DNA from: Achromobacter xylosoxidans A8
GTDB lineage: Bacteria; Pseudomonadota; Gammaproteobacteria; Burkholderiales; Burkholderiaceae_B
DNA length: 64,000 bases
NCBI RefSeq assembly: GCF_000165835.1
Contig: NC_014640.1
Coordinates: forward strand, 3,100,001-3,164,000
Direction of reading: 5' to 3'
Of the stretch, positions 1 through 9,028 are shown one piece after another. How positions within the stretch are numbered: position 1 is the stretch's first letter; the number at the start of each line of letters is the position of its first letter. A model generated the notes under the pieces. The model did not search any database and was not told where the DNA came from. It saw only the letters and a list, made by a program, of their open reading frames with translations. The position numbers and the translations under genes are program-made.

Positions 1-1170
1 GTGGCGCCCGAGCTGAAAATGCCCGCGCTGACCCAGTTCGTCGACGGCACCGGTCCGGTGTGGTCGGGCAACCTGTTCCCGTTCCTCTTCATCACCATCG
101 CCTGCGGCGCGGTGTCGGGCTTCCACGCCCTGATCTCCTCGGGCACCACGCCCAAGCTGATCGAGAACGAAACCCAGGCCCGCTACATCGGTTACGGCGG
201 CATGCTGATGGAATCCTTCGTCGCCATCATGGCGCTGGTGGCGGCTTGCGTGATCGAGCCGGGCATCTATTACGCCATGAACAGCCCGGCGGCCGTGATC
301 GGCACCACCCCCGACCAGGTCGCCCAGGTGGTGTCCAGCTGGGGCTTCGTGGTGACGCCGGCCGACCTGATCCAGACCGCCAAGGACGTGGGCGAAAGCA
401 CCATCATCTCCCGCGCCGGCGGCGCGCCCACGCTGGCCGTGGGCATGGCCCACATCCTGCACCAGGCCATCGGCGGCCCGGGCATGATGGCCTTCTGGTA
501 CCACTTCGCCATCCTGTTCGAAGCGCTCTTCATCCTGACGGCGGTCGACGCCGGCACCCGCGCTGGTCGCTTCATGCTGCAGGACCTGCTGGGCACTTTC
601 GCCCCGACGCTCAAGCGCACCGACTCGCTGCCCGCCAACCTGATCGCCACCGGCCTGTGCGTGGCGGCCTGGGGCTACTTCCTGTACCAGGGCGTGGTCG
701 ATCCGCTGGGCGGCATCAACACGCTGTGGCCGCTGTTCGGCATCGCCAACCAGATGCTGGCCGCGATCGCCCTGACCCTGGGCACGGTGGTGCTGTTCAA
801 GATGAAGCGCGACCGCTACGCCTGGGTCACGGTGCTGCCGACCTTGTGGCTGCTGGCATGCACGCTGACCGCCGGCTGGCAGAAGCTGTTCCACGCCGAT
901 CCGCGCGTCAGCTTCCTGGCGCACGCCGACAAGTACAACGCGGCCATCGCCGAAGGCAAGGTCCTGGCTCCGGCCAAGTCCCTGGGCGAAATGTCGCGCG
1001 TGGTGTTCAACGACTACATCAACGCCGGCCTGTGCGCGATCTTCATCTTCGTGGTGGTCAGCATCGTGGTGTTCGGCCTGCGTTCGGTGCAGCGCGCGCG
1101 CAACGAGAACAAGCCCACCTCGCGCGAAATGCCGTACGAAACGCTGCCGGCCGCTGCCGGCGCGGACTGA
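1..1170 (+). CDS. cstA: Carbon starvation protein CstA, C-terminal part (5' end outside window)
   Basis: The last 389 residues of a CstA-family inner-membrane transporter; these normally run to about 690 residues, so the N-terminal 40 percent lies before base 1. Family members import pyruvate or peptides during carbon limitation. Visible signs are the conserved stretch SGTTPKLIENE followed by IGYGGMLMESFVAIMALVAA, several hydrophobic helices, the VDAGTRAGRF motif and a final membrane segment before a polar tail. The gene is followed after 18 nt by its usual small partner (1189), so the two form an operon that ends at the terminator at 1407. Family assignment is secure; substrate (pyruvate versus peptides) cannot be told from this part. 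Confidence 0.95.
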   Translation: MAPELKMPALTQFVDGTGPVWSGNLFPFLFITIACGAVSGFHALISSGTTPKLIENETQARYIGYGGMLMESFVAIMALVAACVIEPGIYYAMNSPAAVIGTTPDQVAQVVSSWGFVVTPADLIQTAKDVGESTIISRAGGAPTLAVGMAHILHQAIGGPGMMAFWYHFAILFEALFILTAVDAGTRAGRFMLQDLLGTFAPTLKRTDSLPANLIATGLCVAAWGYFLYQGVVDPLGGINTLWPLFGIANQMLAAIALTLGTVVLFKMKRDRYAWVTVLPTLWLLACTLTAGWQKLFHADPRVSFLAHADKYNAAIAEGKVLAPAKSLGEMSRVVFNDYINAGLCAIFIFVVVSIVVFGLRSVQRARNENKPTSREMPYETLPAAAGAD

Positions 1171-1188
1171 GCAAAGGGGAGACGACGC

Positions 1189-1401
1189 ATGCTGTTCACC
1201 AACATGAGTTCCGCGGCCGGCGCCGCCGGCCGCTACCTGGGGCAGACGCTCCGGCTGATGGTCGGCGTGCCGGACTATGAAACCTATGTGGCGCACATGC
1301 GGCGCACGCACCCTGACCAGGAGCCGATGACTTACGAAGCATTTTTCCGCGAGCGCCAGGACGCGCGCTATGGCGGGAAGAAGCGGATCGGCTGCTGCTG
1401 A
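1189..1401 (+). CDS. YbdD/YjiX family small protein (DUF466), CstA partner
   Basis: A 70-residue protein of the YbdD/YjiX family, which is regularly encoded right after cstA/btsT transporters and is thought to be needed for their transport activity. The typical elements are visible: VGVPDYETYVAHMRRTHP, then MTYEAFFRERQDARYGG near the end, closing with a double cysteine. An AAAGGGGAGA ribosome site precedes the ATG. It is the last gene of the cstA operon and is followed at once by a strong terminator. Confidence 0.9.
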   Translation: MLFTNMSSAAGAAGRYLGQTLRLMVGVPDYETYVAHMRRTHPDQEPMTYEAFFRERQDARYGGKKRIGCC

Positions 1402-1406
1402 CAGAC

Positions 1407-1433
1407 AAGGCCTCGCTCGCGAGGCCTTTTTTT
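1407..1433 (+). terminator. Rho-independent terminator of the cstA operon
   Basis: AAGGCCTC pairs with GAGGCCTT around a small GC-rich loop, followed by seven T. It starts six bases after the stop codon of the DUF466 gene. The palindromic stem could also serve the convergent MFS gene (stop at 1447) on the other strand, although the A run there is only two bases. Confidence 0.9.
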
Positions 1434-1446
1434 CGTCCAGCAGCTT

Positions 1447-2634
1447 CTAGGCGCCGGGTGCTTCCGCCTTTCTGCGCAGCTTTTCGGCGTAGATCACCAA
1501 GGGCACCGCCCCAATGGCGCACAGCGACATCACCAGGAATCCCCCCGGCGCATAACTGCGGTACAGCGCGCCGCCCAGCTGAATGCTGGCGAACATGAAG
1601 ACCCCGCCCGACAACAGCGCATAGAGCGCAATGGCCGAGGTCTTGATCGCCGCGGGCACGTGGCGCGTGATGTACCACATGATGGCGGCGTTGTTGCCCG
1701 CAAGGGTGAAGCACTGCAGCAGCTGCAGCGCGGCGATCAGCGTGGGATCGGTGGTGGCGGATAGTCCGGCCCAGCGAACCGCCGTCATGACGGCGGACGC
1801 CAGGATCAGCCACTGCGCGCCTGTGCGGGCCAGGATGCGGGGCGCCAGGAAGAAGAACAGGACCTCGCTGGCCACGCCTACCACCCACAGCATCGAAATC
1901 AGCGAGGTCGACAGCCCGCTGGCGGTCCAGTACAGCGTGGAATAGGAATAGAGGAAGCCGTTGCTGGCCTGGACCAGCGAGGCCGCCGCGATGCACATCA
2001 ACAGGGGGCGGTCGCGCAGGACCTCGAGCATGGGCAGGCGCACCGCAGGCGCGGGCGCTTCACCGGCGGCGGGGCGCGCCGCGCGGGGTAGCAGCCGTAC
2101 GCAGGCCAGGCAGGCGATGATGAGCAGGATCGACAGCCACATCACCCAGTCGGCGTCGAAGGTCTTGATCAGGTAGCCGCCGGCCACGGTGACCACGGCG
2201 AAGCCCAGCGAGCCGCAGGCGCGCATGACGGTGTAGGAGCTGCCCTGGCCGCGGCCGCTGGCGATGGCCATGCGGTCCATCAGCGGTAGCACCGCCGGGA
2301 AGACGGCGTTGAGCAGCAGGGTGATCGCCAGCAGCCAGCCGGGCGTGCTGCTGAACGGGTAGCAGACGAACAGCACCAGCGACGCCGCCAGGGCCGCGGC
2401 GATCAAGGCGTGCGCGCGGCCGGTCTGGTCGGCCACGTGCGCGACGACCGGCGTGGACAGGATCTTGGGCAGGAAGGACGTGGCGACGATCAGGCCGATC
2501 ATGGCGGGATCCAGGCCGCGGCTGGCGAACCACAAGGGCAGGAAGGGAATGCTGACTCCCTGCAGGCCGTAATACAGGAAGTAAAACCCGTGCAGGGCGA
2601 GGGCGCCTTGCCTGGCGTCGGGATTGCCGCGCAT
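1447..2634 (-). CDS. MFS transporter (HcaT/MFS_1-like)
   Basis: A 395-residue integral membrane protein with about 12 hydrophobic segments, typical of the major facilitator superfamily. The start FYFLYYGLQGVSIPFLPLWF and the following GLI...PKILSTPVVAHVAD segment resemble the HcaT (3-phenylpropionate transporter) / LacY-like MFS subgroup. The gene stands alone, convergent to the cstA operon. Substrate is unknown; aromatic acids or sugars are both known in this subgroup, so the HcaT name would be an over-call. Confidence 0.85.
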   Translation of the reverse strand: MRGNPDARQGALALHGFYFLYYGLQGVSIPFLPLWFASRGLDPAMIGLIVATSFLPKILSTPVVAHVADQTGRAHALIAAALAASLVLFVCYPFSSTPGWLLAITLLLNAVFPAVLPLMDRMAIASGRGQGSSYTVMRACGSLGFAVVTVAGGYLIKTFDADWVMWLSILLIIACLACVRLLPRAARPAAGEAPAPAVRLPMLEVLRDRPLLMCIAAASLVQASNGFLYSYSTLYWTASGLSTSLISMLWVVGVASEVLFFFLAPRILARTGAQWLILASAVMTAVRWAGLSATTDPTLIAALQLLQCFTLAGNNAAIMWYITRHVPAAIKTSAIALYALLSGGVFMFASIQLGGALYRSYAPGGFLVMSLCAIGAVPLVIYAEKLRRKAEAPGA

Positions 2635-2859
2635 AGCGATGAATGGATCCGGCTGAATTGACGCGGCGTAGCATACTCCTAGCCGGGCTGGATTTCAGAA
2701 GCGGCGGAGCCTCGATGCAGGGCATGGTCAAAGAAGAGGCCGCGCCTTGATCCAGGACATTGGCAAAAGTGCACGGGCGGAATTACGCTAGCGTAGTCGT
2801 GGCGTGTATGAGCTGCGCCGCGCGTGCGTTTTCACCATCATTCCTAGGAGTTGCGACCC

Positions 2860-3411
2860 ATGGCCAAGAAACTGGATGAGAAGACCACCAAAGCCCTGAA
2901 AGAGCGGCGCAAGCGCCCGCTGGCGACGCCGACCGACCTGGCGTCGGCGGCCACCAGGGATATTTCCGCCGCGCTGAACCAGATACTGGCCGACGTGTTC
3001 GCGCTGTATCTCAAGACCAAGAACTTCCACTGGCATGTCAGCGGGCCCCATTTCCGCGACTACCATCTGTTGCTGGACGAGCAGGGCGACCAGTTGTTCG
3101 CGATGACGGACCCCATCGCGGAACGCATCCGCAAGATCGGCGGCACGACGCTGCGGTCCATCGGGCATATCGCACGCTCGCAGCGTATCTCGGACAACGA
3201 CGCGGACTATGTGCAGCCCCTGGACATGCTGGCCGAGCTGCGCGAGGACAACAAGGTCCTGGCCGCGGCGCTGCGCGAAGCGCACAACATCACCGACGAG
3301 CACCGCGACATCGCCAGCTCCAGCTTGATCGAAAACTGGATCGATGAAACCGAAAGGCGCACGTGGTTCCTGTTCGAAGCCAGCCGGGAGGGGGATTCGA
3401 CGGGGCATTGA
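2860..3411 (+). CDS. dps: Dps/ferritin-like DNA-protection protein
   Basis: A 183-residue Dps family protein: a four-helix ferritin-like shell that oxidises and stores Fe2+ using H2O2 and protects DNA in stationary phase. The ferroxidase ligands are visible in KTKNFHWHVSGPHF and in the partner helix DYHLLLDEQGDQLFAMTDPIAERIR, where H...D...E positions match the inter-subunit site. The lysine/arginine-rich N-terminus (KKLDEKTTKALKERRKRP) may bind DNA, as in E. coli Dps. ATG at 2860 is chosen over the TTG three codons upstream because AGGAG lies just before it. A TACGCTAGCGTA palindrome at 2784-2795 lies upstream; its role is unknown. Confidence 0.9.
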   Translation: MAKKLDEKTTKALKERRKRPLATPTDLASAATRDISAALNQILADVFALYLKTKNFHWHVSGPHFRDYHLLLDEQGDQLFAMTDPIAERIRKIGGTTLRSIGHIARSQRISDNDADYVQPLDMLAELREDNKVLAAALREAHNITDEHRDIASSSLIENWIDETERRTWFLFEASREGDSTGH

Positions 3412-3460
3412 GGCGCCAGCCAGCCGGGCGCCCTCGTCCTGCCAGGCCGGCTTGCCCGCC

Positions 3461-3961
3461 TCAGCCGTGCTTCCCGAAACCGCCGCTGGCCCACTCCGAT
3501 GCGCGCTGTACGCTCAGCTTGTACGTCGGCGCAACATGGGTTTGTGCCAGTTGCTCGCCGGATTCATCGTAGGCGCTCAGTACGGCGTACGGCTCGTCTT
3601 CATCGGGAACGATATCCAGCTTGACGGTCAGGCGGCCGGCGGCGGCGTCGATTTTCACGCTCTTGTGCAGCGTGGCGTGCAATTGCTGCTCGTGGCGGCG
3701 CAGGACTTCCCTGGCGGTCTTGACCAGGGTGATGAAGGCGGGGGAATCGAGCGGCTTGGGGTTCTTCTTGTCGCGGCCCATGGTCCATGGACCGACCAGC
3801 GCCGGCTCGGCCTCTCCGTCCATGGTCATTTCCACGGCCCAGCCGTCGTCTTCCTCGTTCTTGATGATGCGGGCGGTCCAGCCGTCGTCGCGCCACAGCG
3901 TGGGTAGCTGCTCTTTGCGGTCTTCGGGGGCATCAATATCCGGCATGCGGGCGTCGTTCAC
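3461..3961 (-). CDS. Hypothetical acidic protein
   Basis: I do not recognise this 166-residue protein. It has no signal peptide or membrane segment, is rich in Asp/Glu, and reads as one compact soluble domain (TLWRDDGWTARIIKNEEDDGWA near the start, then a helix TLVKTAREVLRRHEQQL and a beta-rich half ending in YKLSVQRASEW). A GTG start at 3961 is preferred to the ATG at 4000 because AGGAG lies ten bases before it. The gene is convergent to dps. Codon use and the strong GC3 pattern support it as real. Confidence 0.65.
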   Translation of the reverse strand: MNDARMPDIDAPEDRKEQLPTLWRDDGWTARIIKNEEDDGWAVEMTMDGEAEPALVGPWTMGRDKKNPKPLDSPAFITLVKTAREVLRRHEQQLHATLHKSVKIDAAAGRLTVKLDIVPDEDEPYAVLSAYDESGEQLAQTHVAPTYKLSVQRASEWASGGFGKHG

Positions 3962-4112
3962 TGCTGGTTTTCTCCTGAATTCGTTTGCTCGCCAACCCAT
4001 GATTGTGGCGCATCACGGCTTCCTGCCAAAATAGCAGGTGGCTTGGGCGGTTTTCTGACCCGCCGTCGAATTCAGCCCACAAAATACGCAAGTCACCTTG
4101 CCGAACGTGTAC

Positions 4113-4736
4113 TCAGGGATTCCTGCGATACAGCGCCAGAGAGCCGGCCAAGGCCAGCAATGCGCCGCCACAGGCGCGATCCAACCAGAGGGCGCCGTCG
4201 CGCTTGAGCAAGCGGATCGCCTTGGCGCCAGCGGACGCATAGGTAAACATGACGAGAAGGTTAATGGCCGAAAAAACGGTCGCCAGCGTGACGTACTGCG
4301 GTATCTGGGGCGCCTGCGTGGAAATGAACTGCGGCAGAAAGGCCGAGAAAAACAGATAGCCCTTGGGATTGGTGACGGCGACCAGGAAGCTCCGTAGAAA
4401 GACCGAGCGGCCGGCGGGCGCTTGCGCGGAAGACTCGGCGGGTAGCGTCACCGAACCGGACGACCGGAATAGCCGGATACCCAGGTACGCAAGATAGACG
4501 ACACCAATCCATTTGATGGCCGAGAACCAGAATTCGGAGGCCGCCAGCAAGGCGCCCAAGCCCAGCGCCACCGCGCTGATCAGTACGAAATCCGCCAGCA
4601 CCGCGCCCATCATGCCGGGCAGCGACGCGCGGACCCCGAGATTCGCGCCGTTGGCAAGTGCCAGCAGAACCGTCGGGCCGGGTGTCGCAATGCCCACGAA
4701 GGCAACCACGGCGAAAACGAGAAGCGTGTCAGTCAT
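4113..4736 (-). CDS. LysE/RhtB family exporter
   Basis: A 207-residue inner-membrane protein of the LysE/RhtB amino-acid and metabolite exporter family (usual length about 205). The family signature ATPGPTVLLALANGANLG lies at residues 17-34, followed by GVRASLPGMMGAVLADF, and then IKWIGVVYLAYLGIRLFRS; five or six hydrophobic segments are visible. The exported compound cannot be inferred. Its start codon overlaps by four bases the end of a degraded MFS fragment (4733-4963), so it may have inherited that gene's promoter. Confidence 0.9.
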   Translation of the reverse strand: MTDTLLVFAVVAFVGIATPGPTVLLALANGANLGVRASLPGMMGAVLADFVLISAVALGLGALLAASEFWFSAIKWIGVVYLAYLGIRLFRSSGSVTLPAESSAQAPAGRSVFLRSFLVAVTNPKGYLFFSAFLPQFISTQAPQIPQYVTLATVFSAINLLVMFTYASAGAKAIRLLKRDGALWLDRACGGALLALAGSLALYRRNP

Positions 4737-4963
4737 GCGCGGATTTTCCAGTTTGGTCGGCCGCCAGGCAAGTTCAGCTGGATGGCGGTGGCCAGGCCGG
4801 CGCGCCCGGGCGCCGCGATGCGCGTGGCGGCGGCGGCGGCCAAGGCCCAGAACAGGCCGATGGGCGCGAACTCGGTCGCGACCATGCTGAAGGATGCCAG
4901 GCCCAGCACGGTAATGGCGAGCCAGGGGTGCGCAGGAGGAATGTGATGGGATCGAGGGGGCAT
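4733..4963 (-). pseudogene. Remnant of an MFS efflux transporter with a large internal deletion
   Basis: A 76-residue frame that starts like a drug/sugar-efflux MFS protein (PWLAITVLGLASFSMVATEFAPIGL, the usual first helix ending in TEFxPxGL). It then jumps straight into FWALAAAAATRIAAPGRAGLATAI, which in intact proteins of this family (SotB/AraJ type, about 390 residues) lies some 80-100 residues later, at the start of helix 4. Helices 2-3 and everything after helix 4 are missing. An in-frame internal deletion plus 3' loss explains this best. It may still be translated but cannot make a transporter. Confidence 0.65.
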
Positions 4964-5052
4964 CGGGCGGGTGGCTGCGCTTTAGAGAAAGCGCATTCCG
5001 GAAACGGCGGAACGATCCGGCACGTTAGCATCGCAACGCGCCGGACGCAGCA

Positions 5053-5757
<705 letters not shown>

Positions 5758-5800
5758 GATGTCTCCTGGTGGCGGAAGGCCGGAAGGTGGGGCCAGATAT

Positions 5801-6301
5801 TCAAGTTTGCGGGGTGAACGCCAGGGCCACGCCATTCATGCAATAGCGTAGTCCGGTCGGGCGCGGGCCGTCATCGAAGACATGGCCCAGGTGGCCGCCG
5901 CAGTTGGCGCAATGCACGGCGACGCGCGTCATGCCGAAGCTGCGGTCCTTGGTCTCGCCGACGGCGCCGTCCAGCGGTTGCCAGAAGCTGGGCCAGCCGG
6001 TGCCGCTGTCGAACTTGGTGGAAGAGGAGAACAGCGGGTGGGCGCAGCCGGCGCAGGCGTAGGCGCCCTTGCGGTGCTCCTTGTCCAGCGGGCTGGAGTA
6101 GGGGCGCTCGGTCGCTTCGCGGCGCAGAACGTCATATTGCTCGCGCGACAGTCGTTCGCGCCATTGCGCGTCGCTCAGCGTGTAGGGAAAGGTCTGGGCG
6201 GCGGCGGCCGGGCCGCCGCGCGCGGCCAGGACCGGGGCCAGGCCGGCGGCGATGGCCGCCGCGCCGCCCAGGCCCAGGAACTGCCTGCGGTGTAGTCTCA
6301 T
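5801..6301 (-). CDS. msrB: Tat-exported peptide-methionine (R)-S-oxide reductase MsrB
   Basis: A 166-residue MsrB, which reduces the R epimer of methionine sulfoxide. The zinc-binding pairs CAGC (Cys83/86) and CANC (Cys131/134) and the catalytic Cys154 in RYCMNG are all present, with the substrate motif GTGWPSFW between. The N-terminus MRLHRRQFLGLGG plus a hydrophobic stretch and alanine-rich region is a twin-arginine signal, so it is likely folded with zinc and then exported by Tat. It sits 34 nt after the Met-rich repeat gene and 43 nt before msrA, completing a stereochemically full repair set for the periplasm. Confidence 0.95.
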   Translation of the reverse strand: MRLHRRQFLGLGGAAAIAAGLAPVLAARGGPAAAAQTFPYTLSDAQWRERLSREQYDVLRREATERPYSSPLDKEHRKGAYACAGCAHPLFSSSTKFDSGTGWPSFWQPLDGAVGETKDRSFGMTRVAVHCANCGGHLGHVFDDGPRPTGLRYCMNGVALAFTPQT

Positions 6302-6335
6302 GACATGCTCCGGATCGGGGCTGCTCGGGTGGGTG

Positions 6336-6680
6336 TTATTTGCTCATGCCGTCCTTGGACATGCCGCCTTTCGACATGCCGTCCTTGGACATGGAATCCT
6401 TGGACATGCCATCTTTCGACATACCGTCCTTGGACATCCCGTCTTTCGACATGCCTTCCTTGGACATGGAGCCCTTGGACATGCCGTCTTTCGACATGCC
6501 GTCCTTGGACATCGAATCCTTGGACATGCCGCCCTTCGACATGCCGTCCTTGGACATGGAATCCTTGGACATCGAGCCGCCGCCCGCGGCGTCCTTGCTC
6601 ATGTTGTCGGCGGCGTGGACGGCCGCGGCGCCGAAGGCCAGGCACAGGGACAGCGCGGCGGTGGTAGCGATTTTCTTCAT
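6336..6680 (-). CDS. Periplasmic Met-rich MxKDx pentapeptide-repeat protein (MrpX-like)
   Basis: A 114-residue protein: a 23-residue Sec signal peptide (MKKIATTAALSL...AVHA), then a mature part built almost wholly from 16 units of MSK(D/G/E)(G/S), with 17 methionines in about 91 residues. It fits the pentapeptide MXKDX repeat family. In Azospira suillum a comparable Met-rich periplasmic peptide (MrpX), encoded with a YedY-type reductase, scavenges hypochlorite and is repaired by that enzyme; placement here between msrP and msrB fits the same role. The start at 6680 is chosen for the signal peptide; a longer in-frame extension to 6818 runs into the end of msrP and is not supported. Confidence 0.85.
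   Translation of the reverse strand: MKKIATTAALSLCLAFGAAAVHAADNMSKDAAGGGSMSKDSMSKDGMSKGGMSKDSMSKDGMSKDGMSKGSMSKEGMSKDGMSKDGMSKDGMSKDSMSKDGMSKGGMSKDGMSK
6339..6572 (-). repeat. 15-bp tandem repeats coding the MSKDG/S units
   Basis: Sixteen in-frame 15-bp units (the last one partial) in direct tandem, differing mostly in the codons for positions 4 and 5 (Asp/Gly/Glu and Gly/Ser). Near-identity at the DNA level makes slippage and unit-number variation between strains likely. Methionine is invariant while position 5 varies, which suggests selection for Met content. Confidence 0.9.
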
Positions 6681-6714
6681 GATGCGTTCCTTTATGGAGT
6701 ATGAAAGATTCCAC

Positions 6715-7506
6715 CTAGCTGCCGCCGAACCAGTTGTAGCCCTGGTCCTCCCAGTAACCGCCTGGGTAGGTGTTGGTGACGAAAATTGCCTGTATGTGCT
6801 TGGGGTTCTTGTAGCCAAGCTTGGTGGGCATGCGCAGCTTCATGGGGAAGCCGTACTCGGGTGGCAGCGTCTGGCCGTCGTAGGTCAGCGCCAGGATGGT
6901 CTGGGGATGCAGCGCGGTGGGCATGTCGATGCTGGTGTAGTAGTCGTCGGCGCACTTGAAACCGACGTACTTGGCGTTCAGGTCCGCGCCCACGCGCTTG
7001 AGAAAGGCAGAGAACGGCACGCCGCCCCATTTGCCGATGGCGCTCCAGCCTTCCACGCAGATGTGCCGTGTCACCTGGTCGATCTGCGCCATGGCGCGCA
7101 GTTCTTCCAGCCGCCAGCGGCGCTTGTCGGCGACCAGGCCGCTGACTTCCAGCCGGAACGATTCCTCGTCCACATGCCGCACCTCGCCGATGCCGTAATA
7201 GGCGTTGAACGGGAAGGGCCGAGTGATCATGGATTCGGGATAGGTGGGCGCCAGCTTGTTGGGGTCGAAGATCCAGCCCTGCACCCGGTCGTTGAAGCGC
7301 GAAACAGCCGTCAGCGCCTTTTCCACGCTTTCATCGTCCGACAGCGAGCAGCCCGACAGCATGGCCAACCCGCCCAAAGTCAGGCTGCTGCGCAGGAAGG
7401 CGCGGCGCGAGGGTTGTTCGATCCGCTTTTCCAGGATCTTTCCGGCTTCCTTGAGGATGGCCGGGCCGTCCAGGCCGGGCAGGGAGGGACGTTTGTGCTG
7501 GCTCAC
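6715..7506 (-). CDS. msrP: MsrP/YedY-type molybdopterin methionine-sulfoxide reductase, catalytic subunit
   Basis: A 263-residue sulfite-oxidase-fold protein of the YedY/MsrP type, which reduces protein-bound methionine sulfoxide in the periplasm using electrons from a membrane cytochrome b. The molybdenum-ligating cysteine is Cys150 in RHICVEGWSAIGKWGGVPF, the diagnostic motif. The N-terminus has a twin-arginine motif (RRAFLRSS, residues 34-41) followed by MLSGC, a lipobox at Cys53, so it may be a Tat-exported lipoprotein held at the membrane. It starts 10 nt after the cytochrome b gene and is followed by the Met-rich repeat protein. Confidence in family is high; the exact substrate is inferred from neighbours. 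Confidence 0.9.
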   Translation of the reverse strand: MSQHKRPSLPGLDGPAILKEAGKILEKRIEQPSRRAFLRSSLTLGGLAMLSGCSLSDDESVEKALTAVSRFNDRVQGWIFDPNKLAPTYPESMITRPFPFNAYYGIGEVRHVDEESFRLEVSGLVADKRRWRLEELRAMAQIDQVTRHICVEGWSAIGKWGGVPFSAFLKRVGADLNAKYVGFKCADDYYTSIDMPTALHPQTILALTYDGQTLPPEYGFPMKLRMPTKLGYKNPKHIQAIFVTNTYPGGYWEDQGYNWFGGS

Positions 7507-7516
7507 GGAGGGCTCC

Positions 7517-8149
7517 TTATTTGCCGCGGATCATGGCGATCAGGCTGCGCGGCACCAGCGCCACCATCACCAGGTGGACCGCCACGAACGCCGTCAGCAA
7601 GGCCATGGCGATGAAATGCACGCGGCGCGCGGCTTCGTATCCGCCCATCAGTTCGCGCAGCAGGTCGAACTGCACCGACTTCCACAGCACCAGTCCGGAC
7701 AGGACCAGCACGGCGATATCGGCCATCACGAACAGGTAGGCCAGGCGCTGCACCTGGTTGTAGCGGCGCGGGTCGGCGTGGGCGAGCTTGCCGCGCAGTG
7801 CCGCGCCCAGGTCGGCGGCCAGGCTGCGGATGCTCAAGGGGAAGAACTTGCGCCAGAGGCGGCCGGTGGCCAGATTCATGGCCAGGTACAGGACGCCGTT
7901 GAAGAACAGCAGCCACATGCCGGCGAAGTGCCATTGCAGGGCGCCGCCCAGCCAGCCGCCCAGCGTGATCTCACGGGGAAACACGAAGTCGAACAGGGGC
8001 GAAGCGTTGTAGATGCGCCAGCCGCTGGTGACCATGATGACCACGGCCAGGGCATTGAGCCAGTGCATGATGCGCAGCCAGCCCGGATGGATGGGAGCGT
8101 TTGCCGGCGGCATGGACGGCGCGTCGTGGCTTGCGGGAGTGGCCAACAT
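7517..8149 (-). CDS. Cytochrome b561-like membrane subunit, electron donor to MsrP
   Basis: A 210-residue membrane protein with four main hydrophobic helices and histidines placed as haem ligands (IMHWLNALAVVIMVTSGW, LQWHFAGMWLLFFNG, VHFIAMALLTAFVAVHL). It matches the cytochrome b/b6 type subunit that accompanies molybdopterin YedY-like enzymes in Azospira and others and passes quinol electrons to them; it is not the E. coli MsrQ sequence type. ATG at 8149 with CGGAG before it is preferred over the longer frame to 8221. First gene of the five-gene repair operon, divergent from the two-component system at 8300, so the 150-bp gap should hold both promoters. Confidence 0.85.
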   Translation of the reverse strand: MLATPASHDAPSMPPANAPIHPGWLRIMHWLNALAVVIMVTSGWRIYNASPLFDFVFPREITLGGWLGGALQWHFAGMWLLFFNGVLYLAMNLATGRLWRKFFPLSIRSLAADLGAALRGKLAHADPRRYNQVQRLAYLFVMADIAVLVLSGLVLWKSVQFDLLRELMGGYEAARRVHFIAMALLTAFVAVHLVMVALVPRSLIAMIRGK

Positions 8150-8299
8150 GGCGGGGCTCCGGAGGGCTTGTTGTCGTTGGAGCCATTCTTCTCCGGGGCC
8201 GATACCGAAGTCCTCACGCAAACTTAAATTAATTGTGATAACTCGGCGGCGCGGATTGGCGACAATAGGCGCATAGCCCCTCTATAGAGTTTCCCGCCC

Positions 8300-9028
8300 A
8301 TGGACACGCCCCGACGCGTACTCATCGTCGAAGACGACGCCCACATCGCCGAACTGCTGCGCCTGCATCTGCGGGACGAAGGCTATGCGGTCGAGCATGC
8401 CGCCGACGGCAACGAAGGCATGCGGCGGCTGGAGGAAGGCAGCTGGGACGCGCTGGTGCTGGATCTGATGCTGCCCGGCATCGACGGCCTGGAGATCTGC
8501 AAGCGGGCCCGCGCCATGGCGCGTTACACCCCCATCATCATCACCAGCGCGCGCTCCAGCGAGGTGCACCGCATCCTGGGCCTGGAGCTGGGTGCGGACG
8601 ATTACCTCGCCAAGCCGTTCTCCATGCTGGAACTGGTGGCGCGGGTGCGGGCGCTGCTGCGCCGCAGCGACGCGCTGGAGCGCAATGCGCGCATCGACGC
8701 CGGCAGCCTGGCCCTGCATGGCGTGTCCCTCGATCCGGTGGCGCGCACGGCCGAGGTCGACGGCCGCCGGCTGGATCTGACGCCGCGCGAGTTCGACCTG
8801 CTGCATTTCTTCGCGCGGCATCCGGACAAGGTCTACTCGCGCATGGATCTGCTGAACCAGGTATGGGGCTACCAGCACGAAGGCTATGAACACACGGTCA
8901 ATACCCACATCAACCGGCTGCGCACCAAGATCGAGGCGGACCCGTCCGATCCGCAACGCATTCTGACGGTCTGGGGCAAGGGCTACAAATTCGCCGCGGG
9001 ACCGGGCGGCGCGGGAGGCGCATCATGA
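8300..9028 (+). CDS. OmpR-family response regulator
   Basis: A 242-residue two-component response regulator. The receiver domain (residues 1-115) has the acidic pair ED at 11-12, phospho-acceptor Asp55 in LVLDLMLPG and Lys105 in DYLAKPFS. The C-terminal winged helix (about 140-235) has the OmpR/PhoB pattern LTPREFDLLHFFARHPDKVYSR and TVNTHINRLRTKIE. Its stop codon overlaps the start of the sensor kinase gene (ATGA), so the two are co-translated. Divergent placement next to the methionine-sulfoxide repair operon suggests that operon as a target; this is an inference. Confidence 0.95.
   Translation: MDTPRRVLIVEDDAHIAELLRLHLRDEGYAVEHAADGNEGMRRLEEGSWDALVLDLMLPGIDGLEICKRARAMARYTPIIITSARSSEVHRILGLELGADDYLAKPFSMLELVARVRALLRRSDALERNARIDAGSLALHGVSLDPVARTAEVDGRRLDLTPREFDLLHFFARHPDKVYSRMDLLNQVWGYQHEGYEHTVNTHINRLRTKIEADPSDPQRILTVWGKGYKFAAGPGGAGGAS

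Noticed and set aside
2784..2795. TACGCTAGCGTA palindrome upstream of dps as an operator
   Set aside because: A single 12-bp palindrome with no known regulator match; may be chance, so noted only within the dps entry.
6339..6572. 15-bp repeats considered as a CRISPR array
   Set aside because: The repeats are directly tandem with no unique spacers and are in frame in a coding gene.
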